Shown here one piece after another: positions 1 to 8,198 of a stretch of DNA of 64,000 nucleotides. The notes beneath the pieces are model-generated. The model did not search any database. It saw nothing but the letters and a program-made list of their open reading frames with translations, and was not told the origin of the DNA. Each line of letters starts with the position of its first letter. Position 1 is the first letter of the stretch. The translations under genes and the position numbers were made by a program. This DNA is from Niastella soli (GTDB lineage Bacteria > Bacteroidota > Bacteroidia > Chitinophagales > Chitinophagaceae), in assembly GCF_017742245.1 (NCBI RefSeq), contig NZ_JAGHKO010000001.1, positions 2,447,061 through 2,511,060 of the forward strand. The letters are read 5' to 3'.

Positions 1-603
1 GCCATAATATATGGCGCCTTCGCCACCATGATGCAAACTGATCTGAAATACATCAATGCTTACTCCTCGGTTAGCCATTGCGGGTTTGTTTTACTGGGCA
101 TTGGCATGTTGACAAAAACAGCCATGATGGGCGCGGTTATGCAAATGGTTTCGCATGGGTTAATGACGGCCCTTTTCTTTGCTGCCATTGGTATGCTGTA
201 TAACAGGACCCATACGCGACAGGTAGCGCAATTGGGCGGACTATTAAAAGTAATGCCCTTTATCACAACGGTTTTTGTGATTGCCGGTTTGTGTTCATTG
301 GGATTGCCAGGTCTTAGCGGGTTTGCAGCCGAGGTTACCGTGTTGATGGGCGCCTGGGAAAAAGCAGATGCCTGGTACCGGCTGGCAACTATACTAGCCT
401 GCGCCTCCATTGTAGTGACCGCTGTTTATATATTACGAGCTATGGGGAAAGTGATCATGGGGCCATTACAGGTCGAAGGCGGTGCAACTATTACGCTGAC
501 CGATGCTGACTGGAATGAAAAAGCCGCAGCAGCCATTTTGATCATTGGCATTGTTGCTATTGGTATGGCGCCTTTTTGGTTAACCGTGTTGATCAATCAT
601 TAA
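1..603 (+). CDS. nuoM: NADH-quinone oxidoreductase subunit M, C-terminal part
   Basis: This is the last 200 codons of a proton-pumping membrane subunit of respiratory complex I; the reading frame is already open at base 1, so the gene starts outside the window. Near the visible N-terminus it reads MMQTDLKYINAYSSVSHCGF, the conserved antiporter-like segment around the discontinuous helix of NuoM/MrpA-type subunits, with the functional lysine in DLKY. It then continues as hydrophobic helices with GLPGLSGF. It is followed after 6 bases by nuoN, the usual order at the end of a nuo operon. Family and order make the call secure; only the 5' part is missing. Confidence 0.96.
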   Translation, partial: AIIYGAFATMMQTDLKYINAYSSVSHCGFVLLGIGMLTKTAMMGAVMQMVSHGLMTALFFAAIGMLYNRTHTRQVAQLGGLLKVMPFITTVFVIAGLCSLGLPGLSGFAAEVTVLMGAWEKADAWYRLATILACASIVVTAVYILRAMGKVIMGPLQVEGGATITLTDADWNEKAAAAILIIGIVAIGMAPFWLTVLINH

Positions 604-609
604 ATAACT

Positions 610-2019
610 ATGCTGACTGACTTCTTTATACTCATGAAACAGGAACTGGTCATTACGGTGATCATCTTTATCCTGTTGCTGCTGAAGATTGGGACCGATA
701 TGTCCAATGAAAGCTTCATAAACCTTACAAACGGGTTACTTCTGTTGAACCTGGTGGCGGGGTTTGTGGGCAGCCAATCGGGCACATTGTTCGATGGAAT
801 GTTCCTTACCAATCCATTGATAGTACTGGAGAAGAATATTTTGAGCCTTGGTACCCTGATCGTTTCGCTGCAATCGGCCGACTGGTTGAAAAGGCATGAC
901 CATGTGTCCGAGTTTTATATTTTACTGTTGTGTACCCTGTTGGGCATGTTCTTTATGATCTCGGCCGGCAACCTGTTGATGTTTTATGTGGGGTTGGAGT
1001 TGTCGAGCATACCGATGGCAGCCATGGCCAATTTTGATCTGGCAAAGAAAAAGTCATCAGAAGCTGCCATGAAGTTTATTATATCATCGGCGTTTGCATC
1101 AGGATTGTTATTGTTTGGCATCTCTCTGGTGTATGGGGCCACCGGTACCTTATCGTTTTCCGAGTTGTCTTTGCAGATAACCGGCGCACCGTTGCAAATA
1201 TTTGCCTTTGTATTATTGCTGGCTGGTTTTGCCTTTAAGATCTCGGTAGTTCCTTTTCATTTATGGACGGCCGATGTGTATGAGGGTGCCCCGGTAGCGG
1301 TTACCTCCTGGTTATCCGTCATTTCAAAGGGATCGGTTTTATTTGTGTTTGTCGCCGTTTTGAATAGCGTATTCAGATCGCTTACTGACACCTGGTATAA
1401 TATGTTGTTTGTGTTATCGGTGTTAACCATTTTGATCGGCAACCTGTTTGCCATCAGACAAAATAATTTCAAACGATTTCTGGCATTTTCTTCCATTGCG
1501 CAAATTGGTTTTATTCTGGTAGGTATAACCGGCAGTCCTAATTATGCCATTACATCGGTGGTATATTTTGTGTTGGTGTATGTATTCAGTAACCTGGCTG
1601 CCTTTGGTGTGGTGGCATTGGTAAGTGCTGTAACGGGCCGGGAGCAGGTAAGCGATTATAAAGGATTTTATAAAACCAATCCAGTTCTATCGTGGGTGTT
1701 GACGATTGCGTTGTTTTCACTGGCGGGAGTACCACCTACGGCCGGGTTCTTTGGGAAGTTTTTCCTATTGTTATCAGGCGCCGGAAAAGGCAATTATGTT
1801 TTGATTGTCATTGCAGCGTTGAACATGATCATTTCCTTTTATTATTACCTGCGCATTGTGAAGGCGATCTTTATGGATGCCAATGAGCAGCCAATTGAAA
1901 AGTTAAGCATCCCTGCCTATCCCAGGCTGGCAATGATCATTTGTGTGGCCGGTATTATTGTAACCGGTTTGGCCGGTTATTTATATGACTATATTTATGC
2001 GTTGACTTATAGATTGTAA
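610..2019 (+). CDS. nuoN: NADH-quinone oxidoreductase subunit N
   Basis: Integral membrane proton-pumping subunit of complex I, 469 residues, close to the usual length of about 480. It is almost entirely hydrophobic with about 14 predicted membrane segments. The central proton-antiporter domain is recognisable from residues around 120 to 420, with VVPFHLWTADVYEGAP, typical of NuoN, and the lysine-containing FKISVVPFHLW helix. It starts 6 bases after the nuoM stop and is translationally close-coupled. A second in-frame ATG at 634 (MKQELVITV) is a possible alternative start. A small conserved-looking gene follows 9 bases downstream, so all three are probably one transcript ending at the terminator at 2435-2464. 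Confidence 0.96.
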   Translation: MLTDFFILMKQELVITVIIFILLLLKIGTDMSNESFINLTNGLLLLNLVAGFVGSQSGTLFDGMFLTNPLIVLEKNILSLGTLIVSLQSADWLKRHDHVSEFYILLLCTLLGMFFMISAGNLLMFYVGLELSSIPMAAMANFDLAKKKSSEAAMKFIISSAFASGLLLFGISLVYGATGTLSFSELSLQITGAPLQIFAFVLLLAGFAFKISVVPFHLWTADVYEGAPVAVTSWLSVISKGSVLFVFVAVLNSVFRSLTDTWYNMLFVLSVLTILIGNLFAIRQNNFKRFLAFSSIAQIGFILVGITGSPNYAITSVVYFVLVYVFSNLAAFGVVALVSAVTGREQVSDYKGFYKTNPVLSWVLTIALFSLAGVPPTAGFFGKFFLLLSGAGKGNYVLIVIAALNMIISFYYYLRIVKAIFMDANEQPIEKLSIPAYPRLAMIICVAGIIVTGLAGYLYDYIYALTYRL

Positions 2020-2028
2020 ACTTCCTGT

Positions 2029-2412
2029 ATGGCTATAAATAAAAATCATGAGTTTGAAGACCTGGATGGCGTTAAATGCGCCATTGTGGAGAAGAATGCT
2101 TCGCAAGCACGGGTTGATTTTATAAAACCATTATTGGAGTTTAATAAATATACCGTGATAGTAGTGGCATCGCCGCCACCAAAGACCGCTGCCCCTGCAG
2201 CCGCAGCTAATGGGGAAGCGACTGCTGAAGTTACACCACCACCACCGCCTGCTTCTTTTACCATTGGCGTAACCGATGTTACCTTCAATGCTACCAATGC
2301 CATCTTTGGGCGATCATTAAAAACGCGGAGTGGCCAGGTGGTAACGCTGGCTTACTGGCATCAAAAGGAAACCGTTAGTCGGGATAATATACCCTACTTC
2401 ACAAAGAAGTAA
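2029..2412 (+). CDS. small hypothetical protein at the end of the nuo operon
   Basis: A 127-residue protein with no signal peptide or membrane segment. It has an acidic, globular N-terminal half (FEDLDGVKCAIVEKN), a low-complexity linker rich in Pro and Ala at about residues 48 to 80 (including a run of five prolines), and a basic C-terminus with a beta-rich look. I do not recognise a named family. The 9-base spacing after nuoN and the shared terminator say it is cotranscribed with complex I genes, but no role in complex I can be deduced. A real gene is supported by operon position and by coherent codon use up to the terminator. Confidence 0.8.
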   Translation: MAINKNHEFEDLDGVKCAIVEKNASQARVDFIKPLLEFNKYTVIVVASPPPKTAAPAAAANGEATAEVTPPPPPASFTIGVTDVTFNATNAIFGRSLKTRSGQVVTLAYWHQKETVSRDNIPYFTKK

Positions 2413-2434
2413 CTATATCAATTACGTAAATAAA

Positions 2435-2464
2435 AAAGCCCTCCCAACTTGTCGGGAGGGCTTT
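2435..2464. terminator. bidirectional intrinsic terminator between convergent genes
   Basis: A perfect 11-bp stem (AAAGCCCTCCC with GGGAGGGCTTT) and an 8-base loop, flanked by A-rich sequence on the left and TTT on the right. It sits between the end of the nuo operon on the plus strand and the end of the secreted-protein gene on the minus strand, so it can serve both. Confidence 0.88.
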
Positions 2465-2482
2465 AAAATTTACAATGATTTA

Positions 2483-4045
2483 TTAAAGTGACTCAATAGA
2501 CACTGTAGTGGATTTTGCTTTTTTATTGTATTCAGATACCATGACATGGCCTTCTTTCGCGGGGAATACATAGGTGAAGTTATTTCCGTCCTTCTTTGGT
2601 ATGGTACGAATCACTTTCTTTGCATTCATGCTATAAATGAAAATATTATACTTATCATTTATGATAATGTGCGTATTTTTTTTCTCCGGATCAGCTGCAT
2701 AATAATAGTTTCTTGTGTCGAAAGTCCACCCAAATCTTGTAGAATAAAATCCGCCATGATCTCCATCCACAGTATTGTCGACAGATAAAGCGCCTTTTGC
2801 ATTTTGTTTTAACAATGTGGTGGGTTGTATTTTTACTTTTGTATAACCAAAATTAGCAATCCAGATAGGAGGAACAAGCAACGGGATTGTAAGAACGGTA
2901 CCAACTATAGAACCCACTTTGGTTCTTTTAATGAATGAGGTGCCGTAAAAATAGGTATTACCCTGATAATCTTTAAAGGCGCCTGTGTAATGGGTATAGG
3001 TGTCATTATCCAGGTTCCTGCCCCTTTTATTAAACTGCGATTGAGATCCATCATTCCAGTAGGAGTAAACCTCAGCTACATCACTTTTCTTAGGGCCGTT
3101 AAAATTTAAAGTATATACACCAGCAACTACGCCTTTTGCAAAATCCTTGGGAGTGGTAAAACTATAATGTTTAGAGTCATCCCTGATGTTACCGCTTATA
3201 AATAGATTTCCGGTAACAGGGTCATTCCCTATACCTTTTATAAGTAAAATGTTGCCTTTCTTATCTTTTAAAGTGTATTTAAAATTATAAGTAGAATCTG
3301 AGGCATGATAACCGAATACTTCATCGGCGCCTGAGGATGCGGTATTCCCAATTAGTGCATAAATGTACTGTCCGGATGTTAACAGGTTCATAAGACTCAA
3401 ATTATAGTCGGTCTTAATTGTTTTTTGCCATAATTGATTACCTGCTATGTTATAGGCAACGAGGCTGTTTTTATTTTCATCGCCAAACAATAAAGCGAAT
3501 CCTTTTCCGGGAATGTTACGAAGATGTACATGTTGTTTCAGGCTGCCACTGCCGATAAAGGTTTTGCTGGCAACCTTACCTGAATAAACCGAATTGGTCA
3601 CTTTTACAGGTATAGCATTTGATTTTACTATTTTACCATCCAGGCTCAAAAACTGCGTAAAGATCGAAGACTTTTCCTTATCCAGAGCCTGTTTGTATTC
3701 TTTTCTGCTGTTATATTCATAGTAAAAGAAGTTTGACTTAAAATAGGCCAGGCATAATACGTCTTGTTCAAAGCTCACTCCATAAAGAAAAAGTTTATTT
3801 TCCCTGAATTTGACAACACCAATATCGTTCAGGTTTTCGTCCATGATGGTGATCTTATAGTTGAACGAGTCGGCGCTTGCTTTCTCCAACTGGGTAAAAA
3901 CCAGGTAACCTACTAAGGAGTTATCCTGATAAATAGGTTTTACCTGGGATTGAATGTCTTCGCCAACTTCCTGAAAAACTTTTTTCTGCGCATGAGCATA
4001 ACTCATGGTTAATAGCAGCAGGAATGCTGATAGGGCTTTTTTCAT
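2483..4045 (-). CDS. secreted protein of unknown function
   Basis: A 520-residue protein beginning with a clear Sec signal peptide (MKKALSAFLLLL, cleavage near AHA-Q). The mature part has no membrane segment; it is rich in short beta strands and Gly/Asn/Asp turns. Motifs such as NIAGNQLWQKTIKTD, and repeated segments where a strand is followed by a DKKGN or DYQGN turn, suggest a beta-propeller-like extracytoplasmic protein. I do not recognise catalytic residues. A hydrophobic stretch at about residues 378 to 397 (VGTVLTIPLLVPPIWIANFG) is unusual for a soluble propeller. It is followed on its own strand by the shared terminator, and the M48 peptidase gene lies 33 bases upstream, so the two are probably cotranscribed. 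Confidence 0.85.
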   Translation of the reverse strand: MKKALSAFLLLLTMSYAHAQKKVFQEVGEDIQSQVKPIYQDNSLVGYLVFTQLEKASADSFNYKITIMDENLNDIGVVKFRENKLFLYGVSFEQDVLCLAYFKSNFFYYEYNSRKEYKQALDKEKSSIFTQFLSLDGKIVKSNAIPVKVTNSVYSGKVASKTFIGSGSLKQHVHLRNIPGKGFALLFGDENKNSLVAYNIAGNQLWQKTIKTDYNLSLMNLLTSGQYIYALIGNTASSGADEVFGYHASDSTYNFKYTLKDKKGNILLIKGIGNDPVTGNLFISGNIRDDSKHYSFTTPKDFAKGVVAGVYTLNFNGPKKSDVAEVYSYWNDGSQSQFNKRGRNLDNDTYTHYTGAFKDYQGNTYFYGTSFIKRTKVGSIVGTVLTIPLLVPPIWIANFGYTKVKIQPTTLLKQNAKGALSVDNTVDGDHGGFYSTRFGWTFDTRNYYYAADPEKKNTHIIINDKYNIFIYSMNAKKVIRTIPKKDGNNFTYVFPAKEGHVMVSEYNKKAKSTTVSIESL

Positions 4046-4078
4046 TGTTGATTGTATAAGGGTTATTTGAGTATTTGA

Positions 4079-5530
4079 TTATTTAGAAAACATTTGAGCA
4101 AATTCGCAGTACATACTGTTCTCATTGCCGGAGGTAAATTCTTTGGCAGCTCTGGCCTTGTTTTTATCTGAATTATCGGGGTCCAGCGCCAGGGTAGACA
4201 TCAGGTTTTTCATTGCTTTTTCGCTGGCCGGCATATTTTTCCAGAAGCCTGCAGCCTGTAAAGTTTTGCAGTATTGTTCCAACTGCTCACGTGGAATTTG
4301 CTCCAGCAGCGTTTGCAGCTCGTAATAATCTTTTGAGATATATTCCTTTTGTACTACTCCAATGGCATTGAACCGGTGCATTTCCCGATCGGAATAGTAC
4401 AGGCCGGTAATGATATTATAAAGCATAAAGTCGTACCATTCGTCGGTATTCCCTTTATCTTTTTCAAGCAGGATGCGAAATAAACAAGGTGTAAGGCTCA
4501 TGTTTGAATACATGTTCCAGATAAGCATTTTCTGGGCCTTAGAGTGAATGTTTGCGGGAATGCTGGTATAGGTAGCGTTGCTGGTGGTAAGGCTACGGGT
4601 TTTATTATAGCGTTCTACACAATCCGGGTGGGTTTTTAAAGAGTCTTCCACGCCTGATGTATCTGTAAAATTATAAGATCTTGTTGAAAGGCCTTTAGAC
4701 CGTTTTTTTGTCCAGCTGTCTTCAAAAGAAAGGGTATAAGTCGTGAAATAGTTTTTAACCGGGGTCTTTAAATGTTGCTGGTAAATAATATCTGAGCTAT
4801 CGAGGCGTAGAAAGAACTGCGCATTGAATGGGATATTGCTTTTTTTCAACAGGATAATTGCCATTGAATCGGCATCGCTTTCATGGTAACGCTGGTGTTT
4901 GCTTCTGCTGAAAGAATAGTTTTCGAGTACTTTCCTTAATCGTGATAGCCTTTCATATTTTGAATCGAGCACCGCATTCAAATTCTTTTCATATTCTTCG
5001 GAGGTCAGCCATTCAGCCCGTTGTTTCATGGCATTGTCTGGGTGCGACATAATGTTATGTGAAAGTTCATGGGCGATCACCAATGACAATTCTTCCCTGG
5101 ATTGGGAATAGGCAATGATCCCCAGGTTAACAACGATCACATTTTTTCCAACGGCATAAGCATTGACCGAAGAACTTCTGTCGATCAGCAATAGGGGCTT
5201 TTCTGGTATCGATTGTTTATTGGCCTGTACCAACTGGGTGATGATACCATCGATATAATTATAAACTTCGCCGTCATGTATAAAGTTATTTCCGTCAATT
5301 GCGCTCGTAAGGAAGCCGGTGCGGTCGTCCCATATTTCCTTGTATTTTTTCTGGGTCTTTTTTTCTTTGTACAGAGCAGGGCATTCCCAGGCTTTCGATA
5401 ACGAGTCTTTTAGTTTTTTGTAATATACATGCGAAAGATCCTGGAAGTTGTACAATGATTGGGTTTGGGAAATTGCCGGCAATGAAATAAGAGCAAGCAA
5501 AACTGTTTTTAAGGGTTTAAAGCAGGGCAT
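4079..5530 (-). CDS. M48-family zinc metallopeptidase, secreted
   Basis: A 483-residue protein with an N-terminal Sec signal peptide (ends near SLPAIS-Q). It carries the M48 zinc site: HELSH at residues 154-158 gives the two histidines and catalytic glutamate, and ESDAD starting at Glu217 gives the third ligand. The segment NAYAVGKNVIVVNLGI just before HExxH is typical of M48 enzymes. There are no later membrane helices, so it resembles the periplasmic or lipoprotein M48 peptidases (BepA/LoiP-like) more than HtpX. The 250-residue C-terminal region is helical and of unknown function. Family members act in envelope protein quality control; that role here is inferred from the family only. Confidence 0.9.
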   Translation of the reverse strand: MPCFKPLKTVLLALISLPAISQTQSLYNFQDLSHVYYKKLKDSLSKAWECPALYKEKKTQKKYKEIWDDRTGFLTSAIDGNNFIHDGEVYNYIDGIITQLVQANKQSIPEKPLLLIDRSSSVNAYAVGKNVIVVNLGIIAYSQSREELSLVIAHELSHNIMSHPDNAMKQRAEWLTSEEYEKNLNAVLDSKYERLSRLRKVLENYSFSRSKHQRYHESDADSMAIILLKKSNIPFNAQFFLRLDSSDIIYQQHLKTPVKNYFTTYTLSFEDSWTKKRSKGLSTRSYNFTDTSGVEDSLKTHPDCVERYNKTRSLTTSNATYTSIPANIHSKAQKMLIWNMYSNMSLTPCLFRILLEKDKGNTDEWYDFMLYNIITGLYYSDREMHRFNAIGVVQKEYISKDYYELQTLLEQIPREQLEQYCKTLQAAGFWKNMPASEKAMKNLMSTLALDPDNSDKNKARAAKEFTSGNENSMYCEFAQMFSK

Positions 5531-5613
5531 TGGATACGATTTTTTACGATTCCTATGTTACGTAAATTTACTAATTAAAAAAAGATATTCTGTTTTTTTT
5601 ACTAACGACTGTT

Positions 5614-5651
5614 AAAAAAAAAAGCAGAAAGGGATAGTTCACCCTTTCTGC
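5614..5651 (-). terminator. intrinsic terminator, minus strand
   Basis: A perfect 10-bp stem (GCAGAAAGGG with CCCTTTCTGC) and an 8-base loop. On the minus strand it is followed directly by a run of ten T (plus-strand A run at 5614-5623). It lies 34 bases past the stop of the PepSY-like gene and is its terminator. Confidence 0.92.
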
Positions 5652-5684
5652 CTTTCACTTAGTTAAAACTGATTTCCTTGCTTC

Positions 5685-6134
5685 TTATTGCGCCTTTTTA
5701 TATTTTTCTTCGGTGGTCAGGTTTCCGTCATTATCAGATTTAACGGTCATCCAGCCTTTTGTATCTTCCAGCTTTACAAAATATTCAAGTCTGGAAGCGC
5801 CGGTTTCCGTTATGATAGAAACTTCTACAACCCCAAAGATGTTCTTATTAGGATACGCTTCTTTTACTTTTGAACGGATCAGGAATGGTAAGTCCTGTTC
5901 AAAATAGTACCGGGTAAATTCAGTTATTCTACCGTCTTTCAGGTACACAATACGCGAACGAACACCATCTGCAACGAAATTAACTACCCAGGCTTTTGGC
6001 ATTTCATACCAATGAACCTGTTCAGCTTTTGGAAAACTGGTAGAGAACGTTTTGATCAGATTTTCGTCTGGATCACGTGCAAGTAAACTAAAACTAAGAA
6101 ACAGAGATGCGAAAATGAATAGTAACTTTTTCAT
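5685..6134 (-). CDS. secreted PepSY-like (BLIP-fold-like) protein
   Basis: A 149-residue protein with a Sec signal peptide (MKKLLFIFASLFLSF, cleavage near LLA-R). The mature part has the pattern of the small Bacteroidota PepSY-like domain: a start like TFSTSFPKAEQVHWYEMPKAWVVNF, a central FLIRSKVKEAYPNKNI and an EYFVKLEDTKGWMTVKSDNDG end. The function of this family is unknown; these are small periplasmic alpha+beta proteins. It has its own terminator. An inverted repeat with exactly the same geometry as the one at the MocR gene start lies 50 to 91 bases upstream (6184-6225), so control by that regulator is likely. Confidence 0.82.
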   Translation of the reverse strand: MKKLLFIFASLFLSFSLLARDPDENLIKTFSTSFPKAEQVHWYEMPKAWVVNFVADGVRSRIVYLKDGRITEFTRYYFEQDLPFLIRSKVKEAYPNKNIFGVVEVSIITETGASRLEYFVKLEDTKGWMTVKSDNDGNLTTEEKYKKAQ

Positions 6135-6183
6135 GGCTAAAACTTTTAAACTTAAATAATCGGACGTAAAAGTAAAAAGTATT

Positions 6184-6225
6184 CGGACTATTTGGGTGTC
6201 CGGTTTTTATATTCCAGGTAGTCCG
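6184..6225. promoter_or_regulatory. inverted repeat, probable MocR operator
   Basis: CGGACTA at 6184-6190 and TAGTCCG at 6219-6225 form an inverted repeat separated by exactly 28 bases, upstream of the minus-strand PepSY-like gene. The same layout, with TGGACTA and TAGTCCA again 28 bases apart, occurs at 7823-7864. The space between also holds an extra GTCCGG. Confidence 0.65.
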
Positions 6226-6347
6226 GTTCAATGGGGCAACAGTAAATTATTTTTGTGTTATCCCACTAGATAAACATGAGGACAAAGTTGATACAATCGA
6301 TCAACAGAAAATTGTATAAATCGGCACAATAACGAGGAACCGTAAAA

Positions 6348-7820
6348 TTATTTTGAGCGGATGGTTTTGACCAACAGGTCAACGGCCTGTTCTATTTCTT
6401 CTTCATTCATCCAGCCAAAGCCCATGCGGGTGGCATTCATAATAGATGCAGTTGAGGTATTATGGATCAAACCATTTGAAAGAATGAGTCCTTTTGCTTT
6501 TAACTTTTCGGCAAAGGGCGGAAGTGGAACTGATTTATGGAATTTTGCCCAGATAGCAAGGCCGCCGTCGGGCATTTTAAAATCTATAATATCTGATAAT
6601 GAATTTTTTAACAGGCCACATAATAGATCCCGCCGCTTGTGATAGGCAAGCACTGCTTTTTTCATGTGCCGTTTAATATGTCCTTCTTCAAACATTTCAA
6701 TCAACGCCAATTCCATAATAGGGTCGCCCTGGCAATCTACAATCTGCCGAACGCGGGCCAGTTCCAGTATCAGGTTTTCAGGCGCTACTATATATCCGGT
6801 ACGGATAGCCGGTGCCACCGTTTTACTAAGTGTTCCAATATATACAACCATTCCTTTGGTATCGGCACTAACCAACGGTAGTAAGGGGCTGCTTAAATAA
6901 TGAAAATCGTAATCGTAATCATCTTCAATAATGATAAAACCATATTTCTCAGCCAGCGATAATAATTTAATGCGGCGTGCGGCCGACAGGGTTACTGTGG
7001 TAGGGTAGTGGTGGTGTGAGGTAATGAACAGGGCTTTGATCTTTTTACGACGACACAATTTTTCAATAGCGTCCACATCTATGCCATAATCGTCTACTTT
7101 TACCCGTGCAAGCTGCGTACCGGCCATCAGGAAAACATGGTCGGCATAATAATAATTGGTATCACCTACAATTACCGTATCACCTTTTGAGAACAAAACA
7201 AGCGACAGCAGATAAAGGGCCATCTGGCTACCCCTGGTTACCAAAATGTTTTCAAATGTTGTTTGCAGGCCCCTGCTGGTATTCAGGTATTCCGATAAAA
7301 CAGATCTGAATTTTTGCACGCCTGCTGTTTCCACATACGACATGAACTTCAGGTAGGTATGCCGCGATAAAACGCTTTTATAAGCCCGGCCCAATTCATC
7401 GGAAGGGATCAAACGCATATCGGGTCCATCATGAAAACCCATTAGATGCCGCATGGGTGGTACCGGCGAACGCAGCACGTTGTTTACTTTAACCGAATAG
7501 CCGGTAGTGGTAGGAAAAGCATTGCGTTTTTGATTGGCCGTCAGACGCCGGGCGTTTGTTTCCGGTAACTCATTACTGGTGAATGTCCCTTTTGAAGGAT
7601 GCATTTCAATCCAACCCTGTGCGTCGAGTTCTTCATAGGCCCGCACGATCGTTTTTCTATGTACTTCCAGTATTTCAGCCATTTGGCGGGTGCCGGGTAA
7701 TTTTATTCCGGGGCCAACACGGCCTTTTCTCATTTCCTGTATAACAGAGTTGGCTATTTGCAGGTAAACTGGTGTGTCACAATCCTTTTGAAATTGTATG
7801 ATCGTTTTCCATGGAAGCAT
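6348..7820 (-). CDS. MocR/PdxR-type regulator (GntR domain fused to class I aminotransferase fold)
   Basis: A 490-residue protein. The first ~75 residues are a GntR winged helix (PVYLQIANSVIQEMRKGRV, LPGTRQMAEILEVHRKTIVRAYEEL). The remainder is a fold-type I aminotransferase domain with the PLP Schiff-base lysine in GTLSKTVAPA (Lys333), EDDYDYDF before it and RTGYIVAP after it. Such proteins are PLP-sensing transcription factors that control PLP synthesis, GABA or amino-acid genes. No pdx or gab gene adjoins it. The inverted repeat starting 3 bases upstream of its ATG suggests autoregulation, and the matching repeat at 6184-6225 points to the PepSY-like gene as a target. The small membrane-protein gene at 7930 is divergent. 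Confidence 0.93.
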   Translation of the reverse strand: MLPWKTIIQFQKDCDTPVYLQIANSVIQEMRKGRVGPGIKLPGTRQMAEILEVHRKTIVRAYEELDAQGWIEMHPSKGTFTSNELPETNARRLTANQKRNAFPTTTGYSVKVNNVLRSPVPPMRHLMGFHDGPDMRLIPSDELGRAYKSVLSRHTYLKFMSYVETAGVQKFRSVLSEYLNTSRGLQTTFENILVTRGSQMALYLLSLVLFSKGDTVIVGDTNYYYADHVFLMAGTQLARVKVDDYGIDVDAIEKLCRRKKIKALFITSHHHYPTTVTLSAARRIKLLSLAEKYGFIIIEDDYDYDFHYLSSPLLPLVSADTKGMVVYIGTLSKTVAPAIRTGYIVAPENLILELARVRQIVDCQGDPIMELALIEMFEEGHIKRHMKKAVLAYHKRRDLLCGLLKNSLSDIIDFKMPDGGLAIWAKFHKSVPLPPFAEKLKAKGLILSNGLIHNTSTASIMNATRMGFGWMNEEEIEQAVDLLVKTIRSK

Positions 7821-7822
7821 AG

Positions 7823-7864
7823 TGGACTACCTGGTTGGTTGAAATTGACTACTAAGATAGTCCA
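7823..7864. promoter_or_regulatory. inverted repeat at the MocR gene start, probable operator
   Basis: TGGACTA (7823-7829) and TAGTCCA (7858-7864) are exact inverted copies separated by 28 bases, immediately upstream of the MocR start codon. Extra half-sites GACTA (7847-7851) and TAGTC (7908-7912) lie nearby. The site lies between the MocR gene and the divergent small-protein gene and could control both. Confidence 0.68.
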
Positions 7865-7929
7865 TTTATTGTGTCGCCACAACCCATGGCACGATTTTTT
7901 AACGGATAGTCTCTATAATATATTTTACT

Positions 7930-8046
7930 ATGCGTGATTGGCTCAGAGGATTAATTGCCGGATATGCCGCCTGGAAATGGGGAGGAGGGTGTTTGGGTAC
8001 TATTGTCGTTTTTATGTTGGTATATTGGTTATTACAAGGCTGTTAG
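7930..8046 (+). CDS. 38-residue membrane microprotein
   Basis: A short open frame starting with ATG at 7930 and ending with TAG at 8044-8046. It encodes an N-terminal amphipathic segment (MRDWLRGLIAGYAAWKWGGG) followed by one hydrophobic membrane helix (CLGTIVVFMLVYWLLQGC). The AxKxGGGCxGTIxxFxxxYxLL pattern is one I associate with very small Bacteroidota proteins that are usually missed in annotation. Two cysteines flank the helix. It is divergent from the MocR gene. The overlapping longer frame at 7938-8120 is Arg-rich and looks like a shadow. Function unknown; small single-pass proteins of this kind often bind a membrane partner. Confidence 0.72.
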   Translation: MRDWLRGLIAGYAAWKWGGGCLGTIVVFMLVYWLLQGC

Positions 8047-8198
8047 ATCCAAAAGGAAGTGTTCCCGACGGCCAGTTTCCGGTTACCGGTAATGCCGGCC
8101 GGGTAGCAGGTCGCAGGTAACTGTATTTCATCCCTCGCAACCCGTTATTCATAGGCTTTTTACTAAATTCCCCTGCTTTTCCCGATTTTTATGGTACT

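Noticed and set aside
60-410. Long frames on the opposite strand of nuo, SusC and other genes
   Set aside because: They overlap securely identified genes completely and have no homologue-like features.
7938-8120. 60-codon Arg/Cys-rich frame
   Set aside because: Shadow of the 38-residue membrane protein in another frame; composition is not protein-like and the start is weak.
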